A stretch of DNA of 64,000 nucleotides, taken from contig JAHQIW010000051.1 in assembly GCA_019055375.1 (NCBI GenBank), positions 62,001-126,000 on the forward strand. The letters run 5' to 3'. Both the position numbers and the translations under genes were made by a program. The notes below the pieces were generated by a model that made no database searches, was not told the DNA's origin, and was given only the letters and a program-made list of their open reading frames with translations. Origin of the DNA: Parelaphostrongylus tenuis (Eukaryota; Nematoda; Chromadorea; Rhabditida; Metastrongylidae). This document shows, piece after piece, positions 21,601 through 33,879 of the stretch. Position 1 is the stretch's first letter, and every line of letters starts with the position of its first letter.

Positions 21601-24553
21601 CACATAATTTTACTTACAACATTATCCACCATATTGATACTAATTTTTGGAATCATGTACGCCTTTGCAATTCTATCACAGCGTCTTTGTTCGCTGTAGT
21701 CACGGTTGCTGCCAGCTGTACCGTTCTCCTAGTTAAAAGGGTTCATAAACTAAGGTGCTGAGAACTTTATTGACTTGATTAAGTAGGATAAGCGTACGTG
21801 GAAAATTCATATCCATTTGATTAGCTAAGTATAAACCAAGTTAAGATTTTTTTCTTCTAAATAGTTATACACCATCTAGCTTTGGAAGATTCAGGTTCCA
21901 TGTTTTAGCTATTTATATTAGTAGTACCGAAATCAAGTGATAAGCTTTGTAACAGCAGTAACACCTTCTTAGTTCACTAATCTAATGACAGGATTTCTTA
22001 TCTTGGAGTATATACATTGATACAACTATATATGACCCGCTATTACAATTCACTGTGCGGATCCCAGCATTTCTTCCATTCATTTGTTCCACGCATTCAT
22101 ACTCCATGAAGACCATTGGATTTTCACTTGTTGTTTCAGTTATTGCTTGCACGTTCCCTCCTCTCTATGATGTCGTAAAATGCTACTCGTGACAAATTCT
22201 CTTGCTAGCTATGAAAGTAGCCAAACTAAGGTGTCGTTGCTTTATTGTAGGAGAATGTTGGATGATGAGATCAAAGCAGCGCCTTGATTATCACCTTGCT
22301 TCCTGATACACCGCATTACTAATCACTGCCCTTCCCGCCCCACTTTTTGCAATGACGTTGATAACCTCAGATGACGGTTTACATATTGGTGTAAAGCACA
22401 GCATGTATCGTTTGCATCCAATCTAGGAGCCAACGGTCTTGAATAAGCAGCAGTAAGGTTGGATAGGTTCTTACAGCATCAAAGATTAACAAGGTAATAG
22501 ACCGAAGTGCATTGAAAATATTTCTTTATGACTGTTTTTCTAAAGAAGGACATGTGTGCAGTTCTTTTAATTATATGATGGGATCCGTACTCTCTCTTAC
22601 CTGCAGAGAACAGAGCTACTCAGTACGATCTTCTTTGGAACATGGTTGAAAATTACGATTTTTTGTGCTTAAGTAACTTCCAAACAACTGATACCTTCCT
22701 TAATGCGCAAAAACTCTGAACAGGAGTTCAGATGTTTTTGAGTTCCTTCAATAATTTCCCACTCCCTAGCAAACTCTTCGAACAGCTTGCTTTATTCTGT
22801 CCAGCTCCGGAACTAATATGTGGACCATCAGTTCCAAATTTTGCTCATATTACAGCATTCTTGTGGTTGTAGTTCAGTTTTACTAGACTAATTCCGCCCA
22901 AACTGATTGATGCTTGCAGAGGCACTTTCTACTCATATGATACTTTAGATAACATTTCCTTCCGACGTTTGTGATTTTATCTGCTTCACCTGGATAAGTT
23001 TGATTATTCTAAGATTAAATCTGATCAATTAGCATATCATATAAGCAGCAAGATTCATAAATCCTTCTCAGCATCTCCTTCCCATTGGAGCAGCTACCAG
23101 ATCACTTTGCACGGAAGAAACAGCACACTTGGAGGAAAATGAGCCACATTTGATGAGAATCGTATTTCTGTGCTAGTGTAAGTATCAGCAGAAACACTCT
23201 ATTTTTCTCGTACCTGCTAAGACTGAGAAGATGTTAGAGCGCCTTTGTAAAGATTAACGATCTCACGTATACCACAAAATCTTTCAGCACTACCAGTACT
23301 CAGTGATGTAGTGTGCAAAATTTTTGCGCCAGGTGGAACTCGAACCCACAATTCACCCTATCCGGGAACATTATACCACCGCTAAGAGCGAGTAGAGAAA
23401 ACGAATTCTGTCTGATCATCCAATACACAACATTTGTAGCGTGACTGGGTTCGATGACGATACCGACTATCTACTCCACACCGGTGACGGTTGGTTTGTT
23501 ACAGTTAGATGTGCTGTAACGTAGATTGGTTTCAAAATAGGCGTCGGTAATGCAACAGTTCGTGCACACGCCCTCGGATAGGTTGAAATATGGGCTCGAG
23601 TCTCAACTGACGCAAAAGTTCTGCACACTACATCACTGAGTATATTGAAACATCATAATATCGCTAAGAGTGGTTAAATAAAAAGAATCCTGTTTGGTCA
23701 TTCAGGACTATTACAATCATATCGGTTGAACCTACTTCGGCTATTGTCAAGTCATCATTTGTGCCACGTATCCATATACAATTCAAATGGACCAGAAAAA
23801 GACAACCGTTTGATGTTTATACTATTTCACTTTTGCCGTTCCCCTATAGACCTCATAGAGTGATAGTGAATGGATTAGAGCGCTTCTTGCAGGAACTATC
23901 GCAATACGGAAGCCGTTGTGACTACCTTAATTGCGGAAGGTCGTCAAACCGACATTGTAAATATTTCTACCCCTTAAGAAATTAGTTGGATCTAAAGTTT
24001 GCCTGCTTATTCCCAACCGACCGGAGCGCATTAAGTATTACAATCTTGAACGAATATATTTTCACCGCCTAATTCGTCAGCCACTTTGCTTATCTTTGTT
24101 AATAAAGGAAATGTGCTCAACATCGAAAAATCAAGAGAACAGACTCTTAAATGCTTCACGAAATTACAACAGTATGTAACTCGGTTAACCTCTTTTGATC
24201 CATTGTTAACTTTCGGAGATCGCCATGATACAGTTGCCGTCTCGCAGCTGACAGCTTCAAGATGAAGAGATTGAGGTACGGTACACGGTTCTAAAGCAAA
24301 TTTTACCGCTTTCTAAAAGAAATCGATATACGCTAGGAATCTAGAGTACGGAGAAGTGAAGCTGTATAACAGGTCTTCCCAAGATTTCCCAATACCTGTG
24401 TATTCTTGAGCCTTCACACACTTCCCACTGCCAAATCGAGTCGTCGTTGCTAAGCTGAACTCGTAAAGAGTGAACGATTTTAGCCCGGTCACCAAATACT
24501 TCTCTTCGTTGATAAAATCCACACGAACCACATGACTTCGCCGTTGTGGTGTT
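18664..24553 (-). CDS. fibronectin type III repeat protein, probably a cell-surface receptor (partial)
   Basis: Exons on the minus strand: 24553-24396 ([20 protein letters not shown], then EYT), 24290-24190 ([26 protein letters not shown]), 20626-20514 ([24 protein letters not shown]), 19848-19794 ([12 protein letters not shown]), 19491-19396 ([14 protein letters not shown]) and 18819-18664 ([22 protein letters not shown]). Phases match across 24396/24290 (phase 1), 24190/20626 (phase 0), 20514/19848 (phase 2) and 19396/18819 (phase 0). The pieces give the FN3 pattern: a tryptophan in strand B, an NG turn before Y.V, L.P.T.Y, then a V.A.N..G end. At least three FN3 domains are sampled. FN3 arrays are usual in axon-guidance and adhesion receptors; a DCC/neogenin (UNC-40) relative is possible but not shown. 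The first half of the last domain, the signal peptide and the membrane segment were not found. The 19491 acceptor (ATAATCAAG) is weak. Confidence 0.8.
20849..21070 (+). repeat. tRNA-derived SINE, family S2
   Basis: GGCCGTGGCCGAGTGGTTGT looks like a tRNA 5' half. The body (GAACGCCACAGACAGACTATC, CTCGGGATTG, TTTAACCAGTAATCTAC) matches the copy at 56910-57140. It lies in the 3.5 kb FN3 intron. The tRNA fold is not intact, so it is not a functional tRNA. Confidence 0.75.
21070..23296. other. FN3 intron segment with nothing recognised
   Basis: Only short unassigned frames are present between the SINE at 20849 and the TIR element at 23297. Confidence 0.4.
23297..23642. mobile_element. TA-flanked TIR element with an internal tRNA-like B-box (family S3)
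   Basis: The ends are exact inverted copies: TACTCAGTGATGTAGTGTGC at 23297-23316 and its complement at 23623-23642. The outer TA may be the target-site duplication, as for Tc1/mariner-type insertions. Just inside the left end, the reverse strand carries GGGTTCGAGTTCC, the tRNA B-box, with an AGCGGTGGTATAATG A-box-like run beyond it. Related ends occur at 53935, 54500, 59390 and 63010. Confidence 0.8.
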
Positions 24554-26242
24554 CTAAACAAATAACTATTTTTGGAGGTAAACATTGTTAACGAATATTG
24601 CCTTGATACATTTTGCCGAATTCTTTTTGCTCTTATCAGCAATCATGATTGCTGAGTATATTATGTATTGGATTTCGACCAAGTTCCTTTGAATAGAAGC
24701 ACAGTGAAAGAATTATTTTTGCCAAGTGTGATAAAATTATTGTGGCTAATGCTCAGAAAATCCTTGTACATGAAGAGTGTATATCCACGAGTTCGACAAA
24801 CTCGTTGAAACATTTTCGTTTGCATCATGACCAACAAGTGTTTTTTGTCTCCAAAAGGGCTCTGCGAGGTTGAAACCATTGTAAGAGCGTTTAAGGAAAG
24901 AGGATGAAGCAAAACCGCAAGCTCCAAAAGATTCACTCAGAGAACCCTTGTGCGCAAAACCAGAAGGCGCAGTTTGTTAAGTAAGGTCAGCCCGCTCTAA
25001 GTTTGCTAAAACCGATAACCTGGAGTTGTGATGAATGGTTCATCTATCTGATTTCACTTCACATTCTATTGTGAAAACTCAGTTCGAGAACTTATAGTGA
25101 ATAACTGAGTTTATTGGGTACAAAAAAATAAGAATCGCTCTCTAGCCCTTCACTTTCACTCCAAGGGCTTGATTTTTTCTGCAGTTCAGTGGAAAAACAA
25201 AAGCTTCAGAACGAAAATGTAGAATGGATAGCCCTATAGTCGAATTTCAAATGAATAATAATAATATTTATTTTTATTGATATAATTGAATTTTTAGTAA
25301 AAGAAAATCGTTTATATTGCATCGAAGAACATAATATAATTTCTTCTGGACATATTCCAAATATAATAATGAATATATTTTCTTAGGAAGATAAAACAAT
25401 GGAAAACAAATTGTGCATAAACAAGGCCGTGGTTTTTTTTTTTTGAAGTGACGTCGTATGATGACGTCATTTGAAATTCGACCAATACAAACAAAATAAT
25501 GGTTACTTTGATATATGAGATCTCAGAATAACTTATAGTAGTGAATTTCTTTACGAAGGCGAATAGCAAGAGAGGGGAGAAAATTTTTATTTTAGTTTGA
25601 AAAGCATGCATAATTTAGTGAACACTGAAATATCCTACATCCCGGAGTAGATAAGTTGAAACAAAATATTAGTACAAATGTACACTAAATCTCGATCCCA
25701 ATCATTCAGTGTATGAACACTACACTGTTAGCATAATTTTCTATTTGATTGAATACCATTTTCCATGTATTGTTGCACTAAAACAAACACGCGCTTTATA
25801 CGATGCTAGGTTTACGGTGCAGATATAAGGGTGTCGCGACAGTTGACACCTGACGCGGTGAAGGTTATACCATCTTTCGGCTGAGAGCAGTGATGCCAAC
25901 TTGTAATATGCTGAGCGTCGGTATTCTTATAATATCTTGTTCTGGAGGGTTTCGCGCGGTGTCATGTGGGAGGCTTGAGAGTCACACGTAAAACCTTTTG
26001 AAAGTACCACTGTCCTAAGAGATAAGGTAGCATTATTGAGAAATTTTGTCATCAGAACTACCACTGATGTGGGGAATTTTCCGGTTAGTGAACCCAGGCG
26101 AAGCTAGGGTCATGAGAGTGGTTTGGTGGACCATGCAGATCCCTTGATTCAAAATCCGCTTTGTTGGGATTTTGTAATGTTTCCCTAGCTCTGTCAACTA
26201 CATTAAGCTAGTGTATGTGCGTGTATAAGCTTCGGAGCGTAC

Positions 26243-26353
26243 ATATGGCAATCTCCACACCAATCCAAATTCCACTGATGCGACGAAAAGCTCATGTATT
26301 GGGAAGTTCAAAACCGTATACAACGAATTAGATCCATATTTGACGTAGCAGAG
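26243..26353 (-). CDS. candidate upstream exon of the FN3 gene
   Basis: It is an open 37-codon block on the minus strand between an acceptor (TTGTTCAG) and a donor (GTACGC), with both ends in phase 0. It reads PIHELFVASVEF, then VWRLPY, which could be the first strands of an FN3 domain. Its phase does not fit directly to the 24553 exon, so another exon would be needed. Low certainty. Confidence 0.35.
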
Positions 26354-27480
26354 CTGAACAAACACTCGAAAATTTGCCGTATACTTTGTAAGGATCATCT
26401 CGCGAAAAAAAAACAGTAAAAAGTAATGAGATTTCTTAGGAACACCACGATGTTTTTTGTCTGCAATCCAAACCAGCAAATTGAGTCAGTAGCTTAAGTC
26501 ATTAGTGGGATAGAGACCAAAGCAGACTTTGAGTGTGAAATATAAAAGATAGTCAACAAAAATCTTCTGAAAGACTAGTCAAGATTATGTCCAAACGAGT
26601 TTTCCTCACTCTTTTCTACCACTACTGTTTTTACAGTATATTACTTCAGTAGAACAACCTTGGTTTATAGGTGAGTGTGTACCAATATCGTTTTCCCTCG
26701 TCAACGTAAGGAGGTGCACTCCATCGAAGAAGCATCGAGTCTGCAGTGGCGTGCGATGCAATCAGATTACGCGGAGGTGCAGGGAGTTCTTGAAAAGACA
26801 CCATTAGAAAATATAATCTCAAAAAATGAGCTCAAATGTAATCTAAACGTGCACAAACCGTGAACGATATCAGCCGGTGTTTCCACAAGACGCTTCAGTG
26901 CTAAAATAAATCAATATAAAGAAACAAAACTCAATCATTTCAGTGTTTCACGTAGAATTTTAAATAAGGGATTATTTGGACTTTAAAAAGAGATTAGTCA
27001 TTTTGTGTTTACTAACGGAGATATTTTATATTAGAAAACAACTTTGAGGAAATTCAGCAATCATATGAGGTAATTCAATTTTCCTTCGGCATAACTTGAA
27101 GCCTTGAAGAGGTAAACATTCCTCCACTTTCCCAAGTACCTTGTTGTTGTGGCACTTTAGATAATCATTAGCTTCATAAATAAATACTGTTAGACTGTAA
27201 TATTCTACCGTAACAACTATCGTCGGGTAAAACCAGAGAGAAGCTGAGGTAGTTCACTGGTCAAAGGTGTTTATCAAGCAGAGTGTCGGTTGTCATGCTT
27301 TCATTCTGTACAAAGGCTTCTCAAGACCATTGCTCTCTGAACTCGTCGGTTTGATAGATTCGACTGCGAGAATGATCATTGCACAGTCAAATATGCATAC
27401 GACCACCTCTATAATTTTCGATGAAATCTAGTATGGGGCATCACTTGAAGAATGAGTAACTGCGGACATTACACCTTATC

Positions 27481-30400
27481 CTACACTACTATAATTGAGA
27501 AATCTTGCGAGTACTCATAAAATTCAGAAAATTGACCTGTTAGTCGAATATGGTGAAGAGCAGTGACCGTTTCGAGAAGTTTACGCATTGCTTCTCTCTT
27601 CATTGCCTCAATTCGTCGTTGCTGAACTTCTTTCAACCAGGACAAGGGATCCTGTAATTAAATGGAACATGATAAAGATCACTCAACCAATTCTTCTAAT
27701 GAATAGAAATATGAGGCGCAATAAAGCCTGAAAGGATATAGCCGAAAAGTGAAGTGTTGACTGATATTTTACAGAGCTTTAGCGACTTTTAACATATTTG
27801 AAGGCACAATAAAGTACATAACTCAATGGATTTGAAGCACGATTTACGCAAATATGTGTTCCTCAACTCTGCTTTGACTTAGAAACTTATGGTTTCAAAA
27901 TCGACAATACGGTTAATTTGCTACACAGCGTATGAAACTTTTTTGCAGGAACAGAACCGAGGCGCCCGAAATCTTTTCAGAAATAGTTTTTCATGTCGCA
28001 CTGGCGGAGTGGTTAGTGGTGCATTTCATCAGGGAACAAAGTGCTGACCCGATCTCCTCGCCGCAACGGTCTGTTGCAATCATGTGAGAACGTCTTAATT
28101 CGGCTATTCTCAAGATTGCAAGGAGATTTGACTTGATTAGCATTCTACGACTATCATGAAGAAGACGAATGCTTTGAGCAGCAATTGAAACAACACGCAA
28201 AAAAGTTCGAAGATCATTATGTACGATGAAATTTTGCGACAAAAATGATTGAACGTAAGGAGTACTAGGATACGCACGATAAAATGACTATGTAGAATGC
28301 ATAGTTATAAGAAATGCAAAATGTTTATGTCATGCGGATCAAGGTAAAGTCCCAGTGGGTTAAAAGTTTTTGACTTCCAACCAGGATGTTAAGGAACTCC
28401 TGTCCTTTGCTTTCGCTCTACCTTAGTAATTATCCAGTTGCAAAATTCAATAGATTAGTTTCTATCAAGTCTAAGGAGATCCTCACATCATCCACACGCC
28501 TTCCAAAGAAGTGTAGTCGATCGATATAGTAAGCTCCAACAATGTCTACGCAGGTAGTAGTTAGCACTAATCCAGCCAAGATCAAGAACAAAACCACCAG
28601 TATAAATGTCTCATTGCGTGGAACAAGATCTATAAAGAAAAGAACTTGATGTTAAGGAAGTTCATGGAAAATTTCTAGTTTTGATCACATTACCACCGAA
28701 TCCAACGGTCAGCACGCTGATCATCATAAAGTAGAGACCATCCGAAAGTGGCCATCCTTCGATGACAGAGATAACATGAGAAGCGACCGATATGTAGATA
28801 AGTAAAATTCCTGAAAATCTACTGCATCTCGAAAAGGCTTACTGTCTTAACAATATTTTACATGACATGTCTAGCATTGTAAGTAGAATTAAATCATTTT
28901 TAAGGTCAAAAGACTATAATGCACAAATTCTTCTCCTTTTTCCTACTTCCAAGGCTTTCCAAAAGCAAAAAAAAATCCATTATTTAACTTGAATTTTTTG
29001 CCAGGCGATTCTCCCAATGCTATGAATTTTTGGCTATTTCATAGTTTTAATTATTTTCCCACCTATAATAAGAAAAAATGGAACTTCAACAAATCGTGCA
29101 CGTTCCAAGTGAGTCCATAAAAATTCAGCGACCTGAAAGGACATGTATATTATGGCACTTTCGGTACCGAATGCCCCCATTCAGTTCCTCCATGTTCGCT
29201 TCCTAAGGCCCCTATCAAAGGGCGATTAATATAGCATAATCACACTCAGCTCCTTGCTTTCGGCAATTTTGAAGCCTTGTGCTTTACGTACCTCGTCTTC
29301 TCCACCCGCAATAATCAACTGTGCAACTTGAATGGAATCACGTCGAGTCTGTCCAGATCTCCATCGTGTATACTCTTTCGTTAATCGATACTTACATTTT
29401 ATCATATCAATGTAGAGTTTATTCATAAATTCTGTGCAGAACTTTGCCTAAAAGCGTTTTGAGTTGTTTCTTCGAAAAAATAACTCGGAAAAACACAAGT
29501 GGTGATGAAAATCTTGATTATAGATCATTAGGAGATGGAATCCATTACTTACGAGATCAGCGAGGGTGATCAGAAATAGAGGTATACCAAAAAATAAATA
29601 AGCAAGGCAGAACACACGTCCAACATAAGAGTTCGGAGCATCGGTACCGTAACCTGGATATATTTTCACTGCCTAATCCCAATATTAGAAGCAAATCATT
29701 AAAAACAATGAATAAATATTAAAGCTCGGATTTCTGCAGCAAAGAGGTTTTGTCTGGTTATTTGCTTTTGAGAGTTTCAAAAAAAAGAAAAAGACCTATG
29801 GAAGTGAGCGTGGTGGCAGCAAAGAAGAGATTCCATGTAACATTTGATAGCGGATGAATGTGTATCGATGCCTAGAAAAATATAAAGAAATTTCGTAATT
29901 AGTAGATCTAGTGCATTGATAATAATGAAGCAGCAGAACACTAAAAAATCTTTACAATTTCTCACGATTCCTTCGGAACTCGGTTTTTTATAAGTCTTAG
30001 AGCATTTCTCTCCATCATAAGAAGATGTACACACTACGAATCTAAATTCACATCAATCACACTGGTTTACCGTAAAGTCCCTGTTCCATTGATATGGACT
30101 TCTAGCGTAGATATCGTGAAGATCGGCGATGAACTTCGTATAACGCTCTTCAAGCATCGAATTCTTTGACGAGTTCAGTGACACAATGAATCGGATAAAG
30201 TCCTTTTAGTGCTGAAAGTGTCAGTTGTTTTTCTCGCAATGTCTTCACAAAGGACGACGGATTTTTCTACTCTGATAATGATTTAACAACTTTCAACGCT
30301 AACGACACACATGCAAAAAGCTGAATCATGTAAAACTGAAAAGTAATCGAAAAGTAATATATGTCATAAAGTCAAAAGTGAAACTATCTAGTAATGAATT

Positions 30401-32870
30401 TAGTGTCACACCCATTACATCTGTTATGTTATTCGGATCAGGGCAATGCTATGGTTCGACTCCCAAATGTCGAAAAACTTTTTACGTCAGGTGGGATGAT
30501 TTTAGAACTTGGTGCACATGCTTTTTTTGTTTACAAGAAATTTTTGTATACCACTCTACATTACTGGGTATCTTACTTCTCTTGGAAAAAACTCCTCTGG
30601 CACTTTTTGTAAACACATATTATCAGTGCTTTTGCATTCGTTGCGTCATTGCTTCTTGATAATTCTCGTTTTCTTTGTGATTGTACTTGCACAAAATTGT
30701 AACATCACTTATATTATGTCCTAAGGAAATTCTTATCTAAAAAAATACTTCACATTTAGAACTATTTTTTAACAAATTAACAGATTACCATCCCAGTAAA
30801 ATGCATAAGTGATCATACATAGAATCTTCTTCAAGTGGGTCGCTCGCATCTTTTTCTATGAAGGACGGGCGCTGAGTAGAATATCAGAAATCAGCTGCGA
30901 CATTTTCAATTATTCAAATTCCATTTCATCAACAAATCACTGTTCTATTTCACGCAACGTGAAATTTATGTCTTATTGCCCCATGAATCGCTCTTCAGCT
31001 GCTGTAGCTTGAATACTTCTAGAAGCAGCTCCTTTTCTTTAACTTTTTTTTTCAAATGAATCTTTTTGTCATCAAGAAAAAAACGCTATGGAGCGAGGAA
31101 ATAGAGTCTAAAGAAATTTCCCTGCATGCTGTGAACCCACATTTCACGGTAATCTTGCATATTTCTTCAATTTGTTGATAGTTTTTGAGAGTCGGAGCAT
31201 TACTTTAGGAGATATTGTTAAAATTTTTCACATTATAATTCCTTTCCATGCGACTGTCTTTTGACTTAATATTCTATTGCTTCATAAGATTTTCAAAGCT
31301 TCGATGAACCCAAAGCGCTAGTTTTAATGTGGGAAGCTTTCTTCATCGTGGAGTTATAATTTTAGAATTTTTTAGACGAAAGCCTGTGAACATTACTAAA
31401 CAACCATCACTGTCTTTGACGTCTCACATTTAGTGCAAGCTTCCACACCAAATGTCATTCTGGAGCTGGCACAATGATGTATTTTTTCTCTCTCTAGTGA
31501 ATTCTCGAAACGGAAGAATATGAACTCTATCGAGAGACTTAGTTCCTAAAGATCACAACAGAATACATCTTAAACTTCCCGTGTCTTTTTTGAGAAACAA
31601 CAATCGAAACAACGGCTTGATCACACTTCGTCATTTTTACTGGATCTCAAAAAGTGTATCCATAAGATTGAATCTCGACTTCTACACAGTTTCTTTGGAA
31701 ACAGTAACTATTTTTGTGATAATGTTTGAAATTTCCAATAACGCCTATCCTTTTTTTAAGATAAGAGAAGATTCTAAAAACAACTACGAGGATGTTGGGA
31801 TCTGATCAGAACTTGAAACCTTAATCAAGCTTCGGGCCCGTCAACAGCTTTCGGGACCCATGTGAACCTTCGAATTTTGTTTATATTTCAGCAGCCTTCT
31901 TGCCTTTTGAGATTCAAATTATCAATGAAAGGAATAATTTGCCATGAACGGTTATACCTTCTTACTGATCACTGAGAAATCTAATCGAACAAAGGCAAAG
32001 CTCCTCTAGATATCAAAAGATTGGCGTCATTTGTAAGGACAATCAGGAACGCTCATACACCGCTAATTAAACACTTTAATGAAGAGAGCTCCTCAAGTAC
32101 ACATTATATAAAACAAATTATCCGTGGGAATAGACATCTTAGTGTTTACGAACATAGCATATAAAAGAATAAAGGGTAAAGCTCTCGGCGATGATCGATT
32201 CCTGAGGAATGCGCCATGCATTCGTCTTCAATTTTTAGCTTCGTTTGAGGTGATTGAATGCATATCTAGCCTTTCAAATGACTTGCGGTGGCCTCACGTT
32301 GTATCGATTCACTGCTGCTTATCCTCTCAGACAAGTCCGAGATCAGTCTTGTACCAATTTACAGACCCAGAGGGATGAATGGTTTGATGAGCCATGAGCA
32401 CGAGTGAACCACCCGACCCCATGTGCGACGCGGAGCAGCTCTAACCACTGCGCCACATGCACTCCTACATAGCATATAATATGCCAGAAAACGTCGTCCT
32501 GTCCACGAAAGTAGCATATATTAGCAACTTCTTCCTTACCTTCCTGATTTAATGTCAAAATCGTCAATCTTACAGATAAAATATAATAGCCGTTTTCGTT
32601 GAAGAATTCTACGGAATTATTTAGTAGAATACTGACATAGCTTATTCTAAAAGGAAAAAAGTTCTATTTAGAATTATTAGGTGCTTATTGTAGGCGTCAT
32701 TGAGCTTACCTTTTGAGAAGTTCGGCATCATGATTGGTGTGATCGCTGTACCTAATAACTGTGAGAATCCATCCACCGATTCCGGCGTATACGAGTGAAA
32801 TGAGAAGTAGTGTGACATGTGGTAGAGCCAATCGCAGCACATGAAAATGACTTAGATAGAAGGCAGAAAG
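27481..32870 (-). CDS. two-pore-domain (K2P/TWK-type) potassium channel
   Basis: This is a background potassium channel of the plasma membrane. Exons: 32870-32710 ([19 protein letters not shown], segment M1), perhaps 32608-32540, then 30202-30071, 29871-29796 ([12 protein letters not shown]), 29653-29553 ([21 protein letters not shown]2), 29447-29292, 29132-29063, 28810-28694 (M3, then [10 protein letters not shown] and VLTVGFG), 28629-28487 ([10 protein letters not shown]4) and 27651-27537. All phases agree from 30071 onward. The first filter is TSIGYG and the second TVGFGD. The glycine codon of the first filter is split by an intron, as is the aspartate codon after the second. Conserved K2P features include [13 protein letters not shown] after pore 1 and the TWK-like tail [17 protein letters not shown]. 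The 3' end is either a TAG at 27483, by read-through of the last exon, or a further exon. The N-terminal exon and the piece joining M1 to 30202 are uncertain. Confidence 0.94.
27994..28260 (+). repeat. tRNA-derived SINE, family S2 (diverged)
   Basis: CGCACTGGCGGAGTGGTTAG is a tRNA-like 5' half. The body ends with CTCAAGATTGCAAGG and CATGAAGAAGACGAATG, shared with 56910-57140. It lies inside the K2P intron between 28487 and 27651. Confidence 0.7.
30203..32164. other. long K2P intron with no further recognised feature
   Basis: AT-rich sequence with only short chance frames. An exon linking M1 to the 30202 exon may be hidden here. Confidence 0.4.
32165..32466 (-). mobile_element. S1 SINE with an exact 13-bp target-site duplication
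   Basis: The element reads on the minus strand from GTGCATGTGGCGCAGTGG to a CTTTACCCTTTATTCTTTT tail. It is flanked on both sides by ACATAGCATATAA (32152-32164 and 32467-32479). Direct flanking copies of this length are the mark of target-primed insertion. It matches the copy at 3725-3975. It lies in a K2P intron close to the M1 exon, in the same orientation as the gene. Confidence 0.92.
32540..32608 (-). CDS. candidate small exon of the K2P channel
   Basis: After the M1 exon, which ends in phase 2, this 69-base block is open. It has an acceptor (CCGTAG) and a strong donor (GTAAGG), and reads [18 protein letters not shown]. Its own end is phase 2, whereas the 30202 exon starts in phase 0, so one more exon would be needed. 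Confidence 0.35.
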
Positions 32871-33232
32871 CTATTTGTAGCTGTGAAAATGAAAGCTTTT
32901 GATAGGATATGAGCAAGTGTATAAAATTCCATAAATGTTTTGATGTATTCATCTCAAAAGTCAGATAAACAGTAGTTCTTGGTAGTGCGATCCCTACCGT
33001 CAGTAGTTCCTTCACTCTCATACACAAGTACTGCTTACGAGCAATAAGTCACATTTTCTAGATAACTTAAATTTCAGTAAGCTTAGACAGGCAAATCAGC
33101 AAAACTTTATTATTGCCGATACTTCGGGGACGTTACCACGGCCAACGCAAGCAGCACCATTATGATAATAAAACTGCTGTGAAGTGTCATCTTCAATTAC
33201 CGAATTCAGTTGTGATGGAAATGTTGCCAGAA

Positions 33233-33745
33233 TGCCTGGTAATCATTATTTGAGCCACGCATGTCAGTGGTCTGTCAATGAGGGCTGACTTATAAAGCCC
33301 GCTACACGTGTTTCGATCTTGCGATCTCGTCAGTCGGGCAGTTGCCCTCTCTCGTCTTTTGCTAATCTCTGTGGGTGCTCCAGTCCCCACAATAAGAGTT
33401 AGCAACGACGTACGATTTACACTCTATGTTCAGTAAAAAACTCACCAAACACAGAGTGTTGTACACTCGAATGCTCGTGGCTATTATATTCAATATATCA
33501 TATCTTTTGTTTCGAGTGTTTTCTTAAGACCACAGCTCAAATTTCAATATGCCTGGTAATCATTATTTGAGCCACGCATGTCAGTGGTCTGTCAATGAGG
33601 GCTGACTTATAGAGCCCGATACACGTGTTTCGATCTTGCGATCTCGCCAGTCGGGCAGTTGCCCTCTCTCATAATAACGATTACCAGGCATATTGAAATT
33701 TGAGCTGTGGTCTTAAGAAAACACTCAAAACAAAAGATTTGATAT
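33233..33745. repeat. compound foldback element: direct repeat plus inverted arms
   Basis: The block 33233-33357 recurs nearly unchanged at 33549-33674 (GAGCCACGCATGTCAGTGG, ACACGTGTTTCGATCTTGCG). The second copy is bracketed by exact inverted arms: CAATATGCCTGGTAATC near 33545 and GATTACCAGGCATATTG near 33683, extending outward through TTTCTTAAGACCACAGCTC. It is the same family as 1158-1637, and probably lies upstream of the K2P gene. Confidence 0.85.
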
Positions 33746-33879
33746 GTTGCCAGAATGTTAACCACTCCACCGATTTGACGATGGTAATTTTGTATCAGCA
33801 AGCTATGAAGCCAGAATACTCCAAATTTCTAGTGCTTTTACTGCATTTTTCGCTGTGTTATTATGTTTCGTACATACTT

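Noticed and set aside
33233..33745. CRISPR array
   Set aside because: Only two long direct copies with inverted arms; no regular short repeats and spacers, and the genome is eukaryotic.
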